Source: Rhynchopus euleeides (Eukaryota > Euglenozoa > Diplonemea > Diplonemida > Diplonemidae). From it: 64,000 bases of DNA. The position numbers and the translations under genes are program-made. Position 1 is the first letter of the stretch. Each line of letters opens with the position of its first letter. This document shows positions 1 to 9,552 of the stretch, one piece after another. The DNA lies in assembly GCA_963210315.1 (NCBI GenBank), contig OY723250.1:2170001-2234000 (forward strand), written 5' to 3'. A model generated the notes under the pieces. That model was not told the DNA's origin. It did no database searches and saw nothing but the letters and a program-made list of their open reading frames with translations.

Positions 1-331
1 AGTGCAAAAAATACCCCCCCTCCCTCCCCCGCCGTCCCCCACAAGGAAAAAAGATGGGGCGGTGCAAGGGGGGGGTGACATCAAAAGGCATCAAATGATG
101 TGGTGGGAAACGTACGGCAGATCGACGCGCCCCCCGCCCCCCACCGATAGCTTGTATTGTTTGTTGCCTCCACTTTGGTCAAGCATGCGCCCTTCCCTCG
201 ATAGGGTGCTGGAGAGTGTGTGACGTCTCGCTGCCTGGGATTGCGTCCAGGGTTTTTAAATTACCTGAAGGTGTCTCGTGTTTCGGAGGTGGCCTCGAAA
301 AGAGTGTGTTCTTATGGCAGACACACACACA

Positions 332-1644
332 GACGCGCCGGGGGGAGGGGTACGAAGAGTACGCGTCGAAACCGGTGTCACGTCGTGTTGGGGAATCCTT
401 CGGGAGTGCGATACTGACGGGGAGGTGCTACTGCCCGTGCAGGGCGACACCGCCTTCAAACTTGAATACCTTATGGCACACACACACACACACCCAAGAC
501 TCTTGAAGCGGCCTGACTATTTAGTGTCTTCGTCGCAGCAAGGGGGCGATATATACCACCCTTTTTATTGATTTCACGTGTCAGTGTTTGACTTTTTCGC
601 AACTTCATTTCTTCCTTTTCTCCCTCTCCAACCCCACCCGTGACACCACCAGGGTTTAGCTAGCCCTGGTCCGATTATCCCCGGTTCTTCGCTGAAGAGA
701 CGCGGCCGGGGGGAGGGGTACGAAGAGTACGCGTCGAAACCGGTGTCACGTCGTGTTGGGGAATCCTTCGGGAGTGCGATACTGAAGGGGAGGTGCTACT
801 GCCCGTGCAGGGCGACACCGCCTTAAAACTTTATAACCACACACAAACCCTCTATTCCCCCAGGCCTGATGAGCAATCCCCCCTGCCTCATGTTGTGACT
901 TCCTTTCTACCTTGCACAAAACATCCCATTTGCCCCTTTACTTCCTTCGAAAGTGTTGTGACTTCCCCCCTACCCCACCCCTCGGGAGTGCCACTCCTCT
1001 GGTGGTTAAAAGTGACCCGCCGTTGTGCCTTCGGCATCTGTTGCGTGTGCCGTCGTATGCTTCCTATGCACTAGTTATAGCTATCCGGGGGCGGCCTGCT
1101 GTCGCACCAGTGGGCTGCCCCACCTCTGCACCCTCGGTTTTTAAGATGTTCACCACAGCGGAGAATGATCCCCTTCTCTGTGGCGATCGAGCCAAGCTGG
1201 ACGAGGTTCGCCTTCGGGCGAAGGTCATGTGGGCGGACAAAAGGTGCCTGCTCCTGAGACTCATCAGCAACCTGTTTCTTCCTTCAAGCCCTCAAGACTC
1301 TTGAAGCGGCCTGACTATTTAGTGTCTTCGTCGCAGCAAGGGGGCGATATATACCACCCTTTTTATTGATTTCACGTGTCAGTGTTTGACTTTTTCGCAA
1401 CTTCATTTCTTCCTTTTCTCCCTCTCCAACCCCACCCGTGACACCACCAGGGTTTAGCTAGCCCTGGTCCGATTATCCCCGGTTCTTCGCTGAAGAGACG
1501 CGGCCGGGGGGAGGGGTACGAAGAGTACGCGTCGAAACCGGTGTCACGTCGTGTTGGGGAATCCTTCGGGAGTGCGATACTGAAGGGGAGGTGCTACTGC
1601 CCGTGCAGGGCGACACCGCCTTAAAACTTTATAACCACACACAC
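332..1644. repeat. Direct repeat array, 352-bp unit twice plus a 132-bp partial unit
   Basis: A 352-bp segment at 495-846 recurs almost exactly at 1293-1644 (offset 798 bp). Its 3' part (about 132 bp, starting GACGCG.CCGGGGGGAGGGG) also occurs at 332-463, so that module is present three times. The copies differ by very few bases, for example one copy has ACTGACGGGG where the others have ACTGAAGGGG. CA-rich runs border the units. The segment between the two full copies (847-1292) is unique. No gene is supported here. This looks like recent segmental duplication or a mobile-element remnant just upstream of the carrier-like gene. Confidence 0.85.
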
Positions 1645-1730
1645 ACACCAGGGCTAGGACCGTGCAGGGTTAACCCTAAACCACCTGAAAAAGTGATCAA
1701 CACACACATACACCCAATAGGCGGACAAGA

Positions 1731-3143
1731 ATGTCAAGCGGCACCCCCCATGTGGGCCCTCCAAAGGAGGGTGAAGCTCTGCGTGTCAGAGGTGACGGAG
1801 AGGTCGAGGCGACCCTTCCAGTTCACAGGTCTGATGAGGCGCTGCGTGAGAACGCCACAGCGGAGGCGGAGGCGGGAAACGGGGTCGAGAACCAAAGCAC
1901 GTCGGATGTGGCGGCCTGCGCTGAGGATGCAGAGAACGCCCCCGCTGCCGTATCGAAGCCGCGTGGGCGCAAGAATATGTTCATTGATGAAGACGCTCCT
2001 GAGCCAGAGATTACTGTCAAGCAGGCAGTGATTGCGACACTCCTTGCCATTATCGTCATTATCGACGACGAGTGGATCTGGATCCCAGGAGGCATGTACG
2101 CCGTGGCCTACTGGTTCTACAAGCGCGTCGAGCGCTTCACCCTGGAGACCATGAAGGTGTCCCCCATCCACATGGGGTGCGGGCTCATCTCTTCCTCAGC
2201 AGGGATGTTCCTGACGCCCGCACTCGCCACCGCCACCGCACCCCTCATCGGGCACTCGATGACAGCGCTGGCACGCTCCATGATGTTCTCCCCTGGAGGC
2301 ATGGTGTCCCCCGTGATGTGGTCCATGCGCTTCGGAATCTTCACGAAGCTCCTTCAGGACCAAATCGTCTACACCCACCGCGATGAGGCCACCATGAAGT
2401 ACAGGGCTTCGTCAATTGCGACTGCTGCGGCTGTGTCGGAGTTTTCGGCACGCATGCTCACGGCCCCCGTTGCAAAGATCATCGACCAGTGCCGCAAGGA
2501 CCCGACGCACTCCGCTGCCCGCGTCGTGCGGGACATGGTGAAGCGCAATGGCTACCTCTCCTTCTGGGAAGGCATGGCCCCGCTCCGCATCGAGGTGCCG
2601 CACATGACTGTGATGATCGGCACGTGGTCTGCGCTGCGCACAACCATGATTGACTACATCCCCAGATGGGAGGAGCAGTCGCCGGCAAGCCGTGCGATGA
2701 CGCGCCTGCCTCTTGATATGCTGGCCGGTGCCGCTGGGTGCAGCCTTTCGTACTTTCTGACGCACAAGTGGCGCCTTAACTATGAAGAGGGGCGTGCGTC
2801 TGAGGCCATTTTCACAAAGACCGGGAAGAAGCAGCGCTGCCCGCTGGTGACCAACCACAGCAACGTGCCCCTCAAGGAGTGCCTCGCCCTCCGTGCCCCG
2901 CAGGCTGCGTTCATCTTCGGGACATACGGTGCCCTCATGTCCTTTGCGGAACCGGACCTCCCCGAACTCGGGCTGCGCGGCTGGGGGGAGCACGACGTTG
3001 AAACAGAGACTGCGTACGGCGGCCGCCAAAAGCACGACGCGCGCCCCCGGGACTCGTTCTGGGAGTTCATCGGGGCGCGCATGAGCCGCGTTCCCAACTA
3101 CGACAAGCCGAAGGGTGGCGATTCTGAAGGGCGCTACAAGTAA
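1731..3143 (+). CDS. Mitochondrial-carrier-like membrane protein
   Basis: 470 aa in one exon. Residues 1-80 are polar and disordered-looking. A hydrophobic segment follows at about residues 95-125, then several short hydrophobic stretches. The central part carries carrier-family hallmarks: APVAKIIDQCR in the position of the Px[DE]xx[KR] signature, then GYLSFWEGMAPLRIEVPH and an aromatic-rich helix, matching the G-(F/Y)-x-x-(F/L)-(W/Y)-x-G-x-x-P pattern of solute carrier family 25. Only one repeat is clear. The canonical three PxDxxR signatures are degenerate, so this may be a carrier paralogue that works in membrane organisation (as in the MTCH/UGO1 type) rather than transport. The start chosen is the first ATG after the repeats. 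Family membership is moderately supported; the substrate is unknown. Confidence 0.6.
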   Translation: MSSGTPHVGPPKEGEALRVRGDGEVEATLPVHRSDEALRENATAEAEAGNGVENQSTSDVAACAEDAENAPAAVSKPRGRKNMFIDEDAPEPEITVKQAVIATLLAIIVIIDDEWIWIPGGMYAVAYWFYKRVERFTLETMKVSPIHMGCGLISSSAGMFLTPALATATAPLIGHSMTALARSMMFSPGGMVSPVMWSMRFGIFTKLLQDQIVYTHRDEATMKYRASSIATAAAVSEFSARMLTAPVAKIIDQCRKDPTHSAARVVRDMVKRNGYLSFWEGMAPLRIEVPHMTVMIGTWSALRTTMIDYIPRWEEQSPASRAMTRLPLDMLAGAAGCSLSYFLTHKWRLNYEEGRASEAIFTKTGKKQRCPLVTNHSNVPLKECLALRAPQAAFIFGTYGALMSFAEPDLPELGLRGWGEHDVETETAYGGRQKHDARPRDSFWEFIGARMSRVPNYDKPKGGDSEGRYK

Positions 3144-3281
3144 GACGTGGTGGTGCGCTGCGGGGGGGGGGGGGGGGGGGGGTGATCTGCCGCGAAACCA
3201 AATGATATGACATCGTGTGGTGCGTGTGTGAGGGTGCCGAGGCTGCTTCGGCAGGGGGCTGCATCCCATGGTTGCATAGCG

Positions 3282-4547
3282 GCCGTTTTAAAAAATCCCT
3301 TGTATTTTGTGGACTTGCAAAAACGGCCGCTGATTTTCAGCATTTTAAAAAACGGCCGTTTTTTTTACCTGGGAATTTTGTATGGGTGTCGCTCACTGGC
3401 ATCAGGGCTCTTCCGACAGAGCTTTCCCTTGATCTCGGCGACAGCACCCCGGATGAGAAGGACACCGCCTTCGCTGATTTCTTCCCGAAGGCACGGGCGA
3501 TCATCCCGGGCAATATGCAGCACCAGCTGGATGGGTTCACGACCGCACTGGCGCTGAAGGATGTGCTGTGCCACATCTCTGACGCAGCTGAGAGGGAGAA
3601 GCAGGCGAGCAAGACGGCACCACCGGCCGTGCGATCCCGCTTCTCTCCGACACACACTACCTGCACCGCTTGAGTGGATCTGCACCTTGCACCACGTCCC
3701 CGGGCATTTATACAATCTTCCGGGCCCGCTGCAGGACAGCGGCCCTGCTACGTGTGCGTCGCTTCTGCGGTTGGCAGAGATGCCCACGAAATCGCTGGGC
3801 TCGAGTCCCACCTGCAGGCCGCCGTCCGCCTGACGTCACCCCTCGCATCGCTGCTCCAGAAGTACTGCGATGCGCAGCTGGGTGTGCCAACGGCGTGCCC
3901 CTGTCGACGCAGTGTACACCGACATTGAGAATGTCATCGAGAAAGTGTCTGAGGTGGGGAAGTACGACCCCCCAGTGCCCCTGGCAGGGGAGCTGGCCTG
4001 GGCTGGCGACCGCATGCGCAGAAGGTGGGACGGCATGGAATCAGGGAAGTCCTTCTGGTTTGCGGTCCGCCGTCTGTGCCCGAGCGCGCACGGCCGCATG
4101 AGTCGTAGGGGTGTCAGAACCCCGGTGCCACCTCCCCTCTGTTTCGGGGAGGTCACGAGCGGGGCCTGGGTGATCTACGACTAGGCCACCACGTTCCGAG
4201 GGTGTGCTGGATTTCTGGGACAACCCGGGGGCGAACCGGGCTGCTACACTCCTCTCTGCTCTCGGGTGTCTGCTGCTTGTCGAGCGACAGGCAGGGCGGA
4301 AGCCATTTTTCTTTGTACAGTCGACAGAGAATCGCAGTGCCCAATGTCATGTGCAGGCAACAGGGAGTTGTCAAGTGTGTTTCCTCAGCTCGGTACAGGA
4401 GGCGAATCTCCAAAGGAAAATAGGAGGGGGAAAAAAACGGCCGTTTTTTCGCCAACAAAACATGAAAACGGCCGTTTTTATATTTCGGTAGTGGGAACTG
4501 AGGTAGTGAATTCTCAGAAAATCCACTCCCTCCATGACGGCCGTTAT
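3282..4547. mobile_element. Segment bracketed by CGGCCGTTTT palindromes, possible gene-capture element
   Basis: The left border (3282-3368) holds CGGCCGTTTT, then AAAACGGCCG and AAAACGGCCGTTTT. The right border (4433-4547) holds AAAACGGCCGTTTT twice and ACGGCCGTTATG. These motifs do not recur elsewhere in the window. They enclose GC-rich, coding-like but frame-broken DNA. The arrangement suggests a non-autonomous element that captured a gene fragment. I could not define exact ends or a target duplication, so the limits are approximate. Confidence 0.4.
3404..4183 (+). pseudogene. Frame-broken coding remnant, faintly like a dynein heavy-chain tail
   Basis: Three overlapping forward frames each carry coding-like protein that stops or shifts: about 3404-3673, 3674-3928 and 3905-4183. 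The last contains DPPVPLAGELAWAGDRMRRR, which resembles the P-P-V-x-G-x-I-x-W-A-R pattern of the dynein heavy-chain N-terminal tail (DHC_N1). The first has an acidic helical stretch without a clear family. No single open frame joins them and no introns of the local type (GTATG..CAG) restore one, so I read this as a decayed fragment. The dynein assignment rests on one short motif and is weak. Confidence 0.35.
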
Positions 4548-6073
4548 GACACTATGGCATCCTGCATCATTTGATCAGAACAGTACATCAAATCGCACAT
4601 CAGTTCTCCGGAACCAATGCCACGACGCACCAGGAGGGGCGCAGATATCCAGAAGAATTGGCGTGGGGGCGAGCGCTGCAGAGAGTGGTAGTAGCGGCAG
4701 AACGGGCCACTAGAATGCGCGTATGTTCCTTTGCTGGCCATCACAAAGGTCGCCACAAAGGAATGCGCGCATTTAGGCAGCCCGCGTGCGTGTCTTCCCT
4801 GAGCCTTCTTCCTTCGCTGAGGGTACCCGTTATCCCCATGCAGTAATGATCCCCGCACATCAGTCCCCTTCAGCATCCTAGCTTCCAATCTGACCTGCGT
4901 CGTGGCACTGCAGCGCGGGAGTAACAGCCTCTGTATGTATCCCTGGCGAGGAAGTGATTTTCCAAAACCCATGCCTTTTCGCTCGAAGCATCTTGATTGT
5001 TTGAGCGACGCAGCCAATGGCTGTGCCAGTTGTGGGAAGTCGTGATGCACGGTGAACATTCTTGGAACAGATCACGCAGTGTAGCGCTGATCGGCACCGC
5101 AGCTCAGACAAACCAAACACCGATGTGAGGTGTGGGTGTCTTGTCTTCGAGTGACGTGTCCTGATCTTGCCCCGAGAAGCGTTTTCCCTTCTCCAGCACA
5201 CTTCCCCCCCCGGATTTCATTTCCCAGGCACCGCCCCCCACCCCATGCCAGCTGTGCAAAATAGCAAGGTCTGTTGATCTGTAATTGCGGGCTTCCCATT
5301 TTGTTCCCCTCATTTTCCCATTCCCACCAAATCCAGGTGCGCCACCCTCTTTGTATTTTACGCCACACCCTTATGGAAGAACAAGGAAGACTTGACGTTG
5401 CGTTCTTTGATTGTACAAACGGTGCCTGTTAGCCTGCTACAGCCACTGTAGCCACTGTAGCACCGAACGCAACCACGAGTCTTTTTAGTGCGGAAAGCTA
5501 GCGGTTCTGACAAATAAAGAGTAGTGGGTGGGGAGGCACACCACAGTCCCGCAGGCGAAATTGTCTGTGTGTTTTTGGGAGAGGAGGGAGGGGGGGGGCG
5601 GGCGAAATGGTCCTCAGGCAGGGGTGCATACAATAGCGCAGTGTCAGTATCTTCTGCTCTGCAGCACTTTCGGGCTGTGTGCGAAAGGTGGGGCGGGCAC
5701 GGGGTGGGGAGGGGGTGTGGTGGTGGTGGGGTGAGAGACTGCCCCCCCCCGAGTTACGAAGAAAAGAAACTGATCCTCTTTTTCACATCAACACAAGGCG
5801 AGCTGGTTTCGTGTGTTGGTGGTGTGGCAACACACTCCCCACCCCCACCCCCCCCGGTGTGGCAACACACTCTCCCCACACCCCGTCCCAGTGCAGTTGA
5901 GTTGCAACAAGCAGCTGATACCGCTGCAACCTCAATCAAACCACCCCCGAATCTCCCCTCCAACCTCAGCACGCCTCCACCCCACAGGGCTGTCGGGGAT
6001 CAGAATCACTGCACTCAGGGGCAGATCAGCACAGCCAGGCACATACAGGACAGAGGAAGAGAGAGGCGACACG
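4548..6073. other. Intergenic stretch, no gene seen
   Basis: Open frames here are short and overlapping, with no domain-like content. From 5570 to 5900 it becomes G-rich then C-rich, with a CACACTCCCCAC-type repeat at about 5828-5880 (GTGTGGCAACACACT occurs twice). It serves as the 5' flank of the phosphoribosyltransferase gene. Confidence 0.6.
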
Positions 6074-6664
6074 ATGCCGATCCCGCCGAACATCGCCGAT
6101 GTGCAGGAGGAGGAGATTGTGAGCAAGGAGGGGCTGCAGAAGCGCATCGCGGAGATGGCCGACCAGATGGCGGAGGACTACTCGAAGCTGCTCGCCCCTC
6201 AGGAGGAGCTGATGATTGTGTGCATCCTGAAGGGGAGCGTTATGTTCACGGCGGACCTCGCGCGGCTGCTGTCCGACCGGGGGGTGCCGACGAACATGGA
6301 GTTCATGTGCTGCTCCAGCTACAGCGGCGGCACCGAGAGCAGCGGGGAGGTGCGGGTGCTTCTGGACCTGCGCCGCCCCATGAAGGGTAAGCACGTCCTG
6401 ATCGTGGAGGACATCTGTGAGTCCGCCAGGACACTGCACTTCCTCCAGAACACGTTCAAGGCGCGTTCCCCGAAGACCCTTAAGACGGTGACCCTGCTGG
6501 ACAAGCCTTACAAGCGTGTTGCGAGCGGCGTTGTCCTGGACTACGTTGGCTTCACCATCCCCGACAAGTTCGTCGTTGGGTACGGCCTCGATTTCAACGA
6601 GAGGTTCCGCTCCCTCAGCAACATCATCGTGCTGAAGCCGAAGGTCTACCAGAGCAAGCTCTGA
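6074..6664 (+). CDS. Hypoxanthine/guanine phosphoribosyltransferase
   Basis: 196 aa, the normal length for 6-oxopurine phosphoribosyltransferases of purine salvage, which join PRPP with hypoxanthine or guanine to form IMP or GMP. It is cytosolic, with no targeting signal. Visible family features are the LKGSVMF loop, SSYSGGTESSG, the PRPP-binding strand VLIVEDI at about 108-114, and DYVGFTIPDKFVVGYGLD near the C-terminus, which is the purine-binding and metal-binding segment. Oddity: the invariant D-T-G of the PRPP loop (VEDIIDTGKT) reads E-S-A at residues 116-118, so the usual catalytic Asp is Glu and the glycine is Ala. The start is the ATG at 6074 because family similarity begins within 30 residues and the upstream frame is proline- and histidine-rich filler. 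No intron is needed. Confidence 0.93.
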   Translation: MPIPPNIADVQEEEIVSKEGLQKRIAEMADQMAEDYSKLLAPQEELMIVCILKGSVMFTADLARLLSDRGVPTNMEFMCCSSYSGGTESSGEVRVLLDLRRPMKGKHVLIVEDICESARTLHFLQNTFKARSPKTLKTVTLLDKPYKRVASGVVLDYVGFTIPDKFVVGYGLDFNERFRSLSNIIVLKPKVYQSKL

Positions 6665-7287
6665 GTTCTGAGGTGGGGTGGGGTGGGGTGGTGGAGCAGG
6701 GCCCTTCCTTGGTAGCATTGTGGAGCACTGAGGCGGGGGGCCCTGGTCCGGTTCCTTTTTACAGCAGCCTTCTGGGCGCAGAGGATGTGGGTGGTGTGGG
6801 GTGGGGTGTGTGGATCTGTGTGCCGATGGGGGGGGGGGGGGACAAATGATTTTGTGCAGGATCTTTGTGTTTGCATTACCCTCCCCTCCTCCTCCTCCCC
6901 CCCCCCCCCCCCCGCCCCGTTGTTGGAGAGGGAAAGCTATTACTGGGGGGGGGGGGCAAATACAAGGGTATACACGGTGGACTCCAGCGGCCCTAGCGGG
7001 AGTCTGGGAGCGGGAGTCTGAGCGGGTGTCAAAGACTCCCGCTAGCGGGAGTCTATACTCCCGCTAGGGGGAGTCTGACTCCCCCTAGCGGGAGTCTTTT
7101 CACCTATTTTCATCCATTTTTCCCATGATATAGTTACAGTCTACTGGCGTGGGGGGTAAAATCATGGTGGAAGAGGGATGGGGAGGGGCTTGTTTTGCTT
7201 CTGTCAGTTTCCCCGGACTCTGGACTACCTACCTATCCTCCTGGTAGCGGCTGCACCTGCGGAGGTGAGCGGTTAGAATTTGAGGTG

Positions 7288-8590
7288 TCAAAGTGCGGCC
7301 ATCGCCTGTCGTAGTTGTGTTACACCTTGGGCAAGACAAGCCATCCTGCAGGCCTCATCTTCTTCGTCAGAACTGTCATCCCCCTCCTGCTGTGCGCGTT
7401 GGTCAAGCGTGCTCAAAGTCGCCTCGGATGACACGAATGGTGTGAAAGTCGCCCCCAGCGGGATTGGCATTTTGCACAAGCAGAGCGATAATTTGCGGTG
7501 TCCTTCGGGGAACCGGAACAGGAAGTAGGGCGCGCTGATGGGTTCAACGAAGTCCTGTGTGTTGCAGTGCACAAACCCCTTCTGCAGCTGTGTCAACTGT
7601 GTGCAAAGAACATACACAGCCAATCTATGAGCGTGTCGGGTGTGCAGACACGGACACAGAATGACTTCTCTATACCCGAGGATCCCGTCCTGCGACAGGT
7701 GCGCAACCTTCCAAGGCATGCCCGATGCGCGCCGCTTCTCTTCTGCCATCGCAAGATCTCTCTCGTAAGTTGCGGAGCTGGCGATTGTAACGGCATCTTT
7801 CTTGCGATGTCCGTTCTCTGCTTCTTCATTCGTCGTTGTTCTGCAGAGGCACTGCATCTTCTGGAGCCCACCAATGATGGAGACTGTGTACGTAGGCATT
7901 GCGCGTTGATCCCTTTTCGGCATGCTCCATCAACCAGTGAAATATATGCCCTGAGATCCGAGCACGCAAGAAGGGAATCCGGGCTGACTCATCCTTGCAT
8001 CCCCAGAAGCGCCAGGGGATGTCTGCATACCGGAAATGCATGAGGTCTGCAAGGGAGACAAAGAGGTAGCGGAACAAGCCCTTGTAGGTGTGTCCTGTGA
8101 CAGGCAAGCACGACCTTCCGGAACTGAGCACCTGTCCCATGCTGCGACACATTCAGTGCAAGGTTTGTACAGGTCTTGTCGAATATTTTTTTGTTACGCA
8201 CACGACTTTCGCGCGGAAAGTGTCATTCAGCTCTGCCAAACGTGCTCTACACACCACCCCCTTCATCAGGCAAGTGGGTTTGTAAGTGTGTGTGGAAGCG
8301 TCAACGCATCAAACGAAGTATCAACAGTAGAGAAAGAGCGGCAGAGTTGAAGTGACACTTTTTGTCTCATCCAGTACCCTGATCAGCCGCATGGCGAGCC
8401 CCTTGCAGTCATGGAGTGCTGGGGTGACGTAGCGGGCATTGGGAAGCACACCTGCCAAGAGGGAGGGGTAGCCAGCCTCTTTCATCTCAGAGAGAGTCAG
8501 GTGCGGGTATCGATGCACCTGTTGATACCAGCGTTCTTCTGGGATGTCGCACAGTGAGCATCGGTGCCCTCGCCCCCCGCATCGCCTCAT
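7288..8590 (-). pseudogene. Element A recombinase/transposase-like protein, copy 1, frame-broken
   Basis: Read on the minus strand in three pieces: 8590-8321, 8152-7826 and the 3' part to 7288. The first piece has C-x2-C followed by two histidines, then TPALHDCKGLAMRLIRVL, which resembles the D/A-L-H-D-x-K-G helix common in large protist and fungal transposase-like proteins. The middle piece contains WRFWGCKDESARI and HWLMEHAEKG. The C-terminus is acidic (GDDSSDEEDEACR). A TGA separates piece one from piece two, and in this copy a 2-base loss after PLQNND shifts the frame. The 168-bp extra segment also truncates piece one. I infer it is the element's mobility or core protein, now non-functional in this copy. 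No named family was recognised. Confidence 0.5.
8191..8363. other. 168-bp segment present only in copy 1 of element A
   Basis: Alignment to copy 2 shows 168 extra bases at 8196-8363, bounded by TTTTTGTT and GTCTCATCC. The ends show GTGTCATT near the left and AGTGACAC near the right, a weak inverted match. It breaks the minus-strand frame. It could be an insertion in copy 1 or a deletion in copy 2. It has no clear splice-site pattern of the kind seen in host genes. Confidence 0.75.
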
Positions 8591-8855
8591 TGTTGCCCAC
8601 TGCTGATCTATACTCCCGCTAGCGGGAGTTGGACTCCCCCTAGTTGAGACTCCCGAAAAGGGTTAAACCCGGTAGTGGTACCCTACCCCCGCTGGAGTCC
8701 ACCGTGCAAGGCCGGATCAGCCCACGGGTGGGTTTGAGGAAGAAATCTGGGGGGGCAAATTTTGCTGCGACTTCCGGTTTCACCCGGCCGAACTCCAGCA
8801 TCTATCCAGACCCACGGTGCCAAGCCGTTCGCCCGTGTCGCGATCATTCGCGGCT

Positions 8856-9236
8856 TCAGGCTGCCCCCGACGACACGTTTGTATCCTGCACCTTGCCATA
8901 CTTCGCCTCCACCTTGTATATGACGGAGAGCGCCCTCCTTCCGCATCGTTGCGACTTCCCTGACAGCGAACTTATCCATGTCAGGGAAGACATGGCGATG
9001 ATTGCGTTGGCCACCTGGGTGCTGTGCTTGTGGAGCTCCTTGCTCAACACCGTTGCTAGGAGCCTTCTAATGGATCCCAGTGTCAGCACACTGCCCCCTT
9101 TTTTAACAGGGAAGGCCGTGCAAAAATCATGCACAATGTTCGTCGCCTCCGCAGCCTCGGGACTCTCTGCGCTCTTCTTCTTCTTAATCGACTTTGCCGC
9201 CGGCTTCGCTGCCGGCTTCGTTGTCGTCTTCCCCAT
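8856..9236 (-). CDS. Histone H2B-like small protein carried by element A (copy 1)
   Basis: 126 aa. Residues 1-25 are a Lys/Ala/Pro/Thr-rich tail of the histone type (MGKTTTKPAAKPAAKSIKKK). From about residue 50, VLTLGSIRRLLATVLSKEL and the following KHSTQ align by eye with the H2B segment T-I-T-x-x-E-I-x-x-x-x-x-L-L-L-P-G-E-L-x-K-H-A, that is, the third histone-fold helix and the start of the C-terminal helix. A shorter helix precedes it (NIVHDFCTAF). The rest (about 85-126) is not histone-like. The frame is intact in both copies of the element with very few changes, unlike the neighbouring recombinase-like gene. It lies between the inner and outer right ends. Role is inferred only: element packaging or chromatin mimicry, or a captured host gene. 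Confidence 0.5.
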   Translation of the reverse strand: MGKTTTKPAAKPAAKSIKKKKSAESPEAAEATNIVHDFCTAFPVKKGGSVLTLGSIRRLLATVLSKELHKHSTQVANAIIAMSSLTWISSLSGKSQRCGRRALSVIYKVEAKYGKVQDTNVSSGAA

Positions 9237-9552
9237 TTTTGTGAATCAGGTCTGCGAGCTGGGATGGGTGGAAACGTCCGTTTCGTTTGGTGTGGCTGTA
9301 CTTCAGTGACGAGTGCCACATTGCATAGGTATCATGGGAAAAATGAGTGAAAATAGGTGAAAAGACTCCCGCTAGGGGGAGTCAGACTCCCCCTAGCGGG
9401 AGTATAGACTCCCGCTAGCGGGAGTCTATACTCCCGCTAGCGGGAGTTGGACTCCCCCTAGTTGAGACTCCCGAAAAGGGTTACCCTACCCCCGCTGGAG
9501 TCCACCGTGTACTCTTCTATTCACCGTGCCAGCTTACGTAATTCCGGTTTTC

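Larger units (their letters stand above)
6973..9509. mobile_element. TIR element A, copy 1 (2,537 bp)
   Basis: Ends are exact inverted repeats CACGGTGGACTCCAGCGG / CCGCTGGAGTCCACCGTG, flanked by TA on both sides. Subterminal regions of about 150 bp are also inverted and built from repeated palindromes of the type GACTCCCGCTAGCGGGAGTC. They end in a shared TTTTCACCTATTTTCA tract. A second right-type terminus lies inside at about 8608-8706 (ending GCTGGAGTCCACCGTG), so the element looks composite: left end, recombinase-like gene, inner right end, histone-like gene, outer right end. A near-identical copy lies at 36708-39089. Relative to that copy, copy 1 has 168 extra bases at 8196-8363 and small indels that alter frames. 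Confidence 0.92.

Noticed and set aside
3404..3673. C-terminal region of a methionyl-tRNA synthetase
   Set aside because: A loose A-L-x-x-V-L-x-x-I-S pattern suggested it, but the downstream W motif and upstream strands are absent. A decayed unknown or dynein-like fragment is safer.
8196..8363. A spliceosomal intron in the element A gene
   Set aside because: The ends do not fit GT[A/G]TG..CAG on the coding strand, and copy 2, which lacks the segment, still has an in-frame stop nearby.
6973..9509. CRISPR-like array from the repeated CCCGCTAGCGGG motifs
   Set aside because: The repeats are palindromic, inverted between the two ends, irregularly spaced and part of transposon termini. The genome is eukaryotic.
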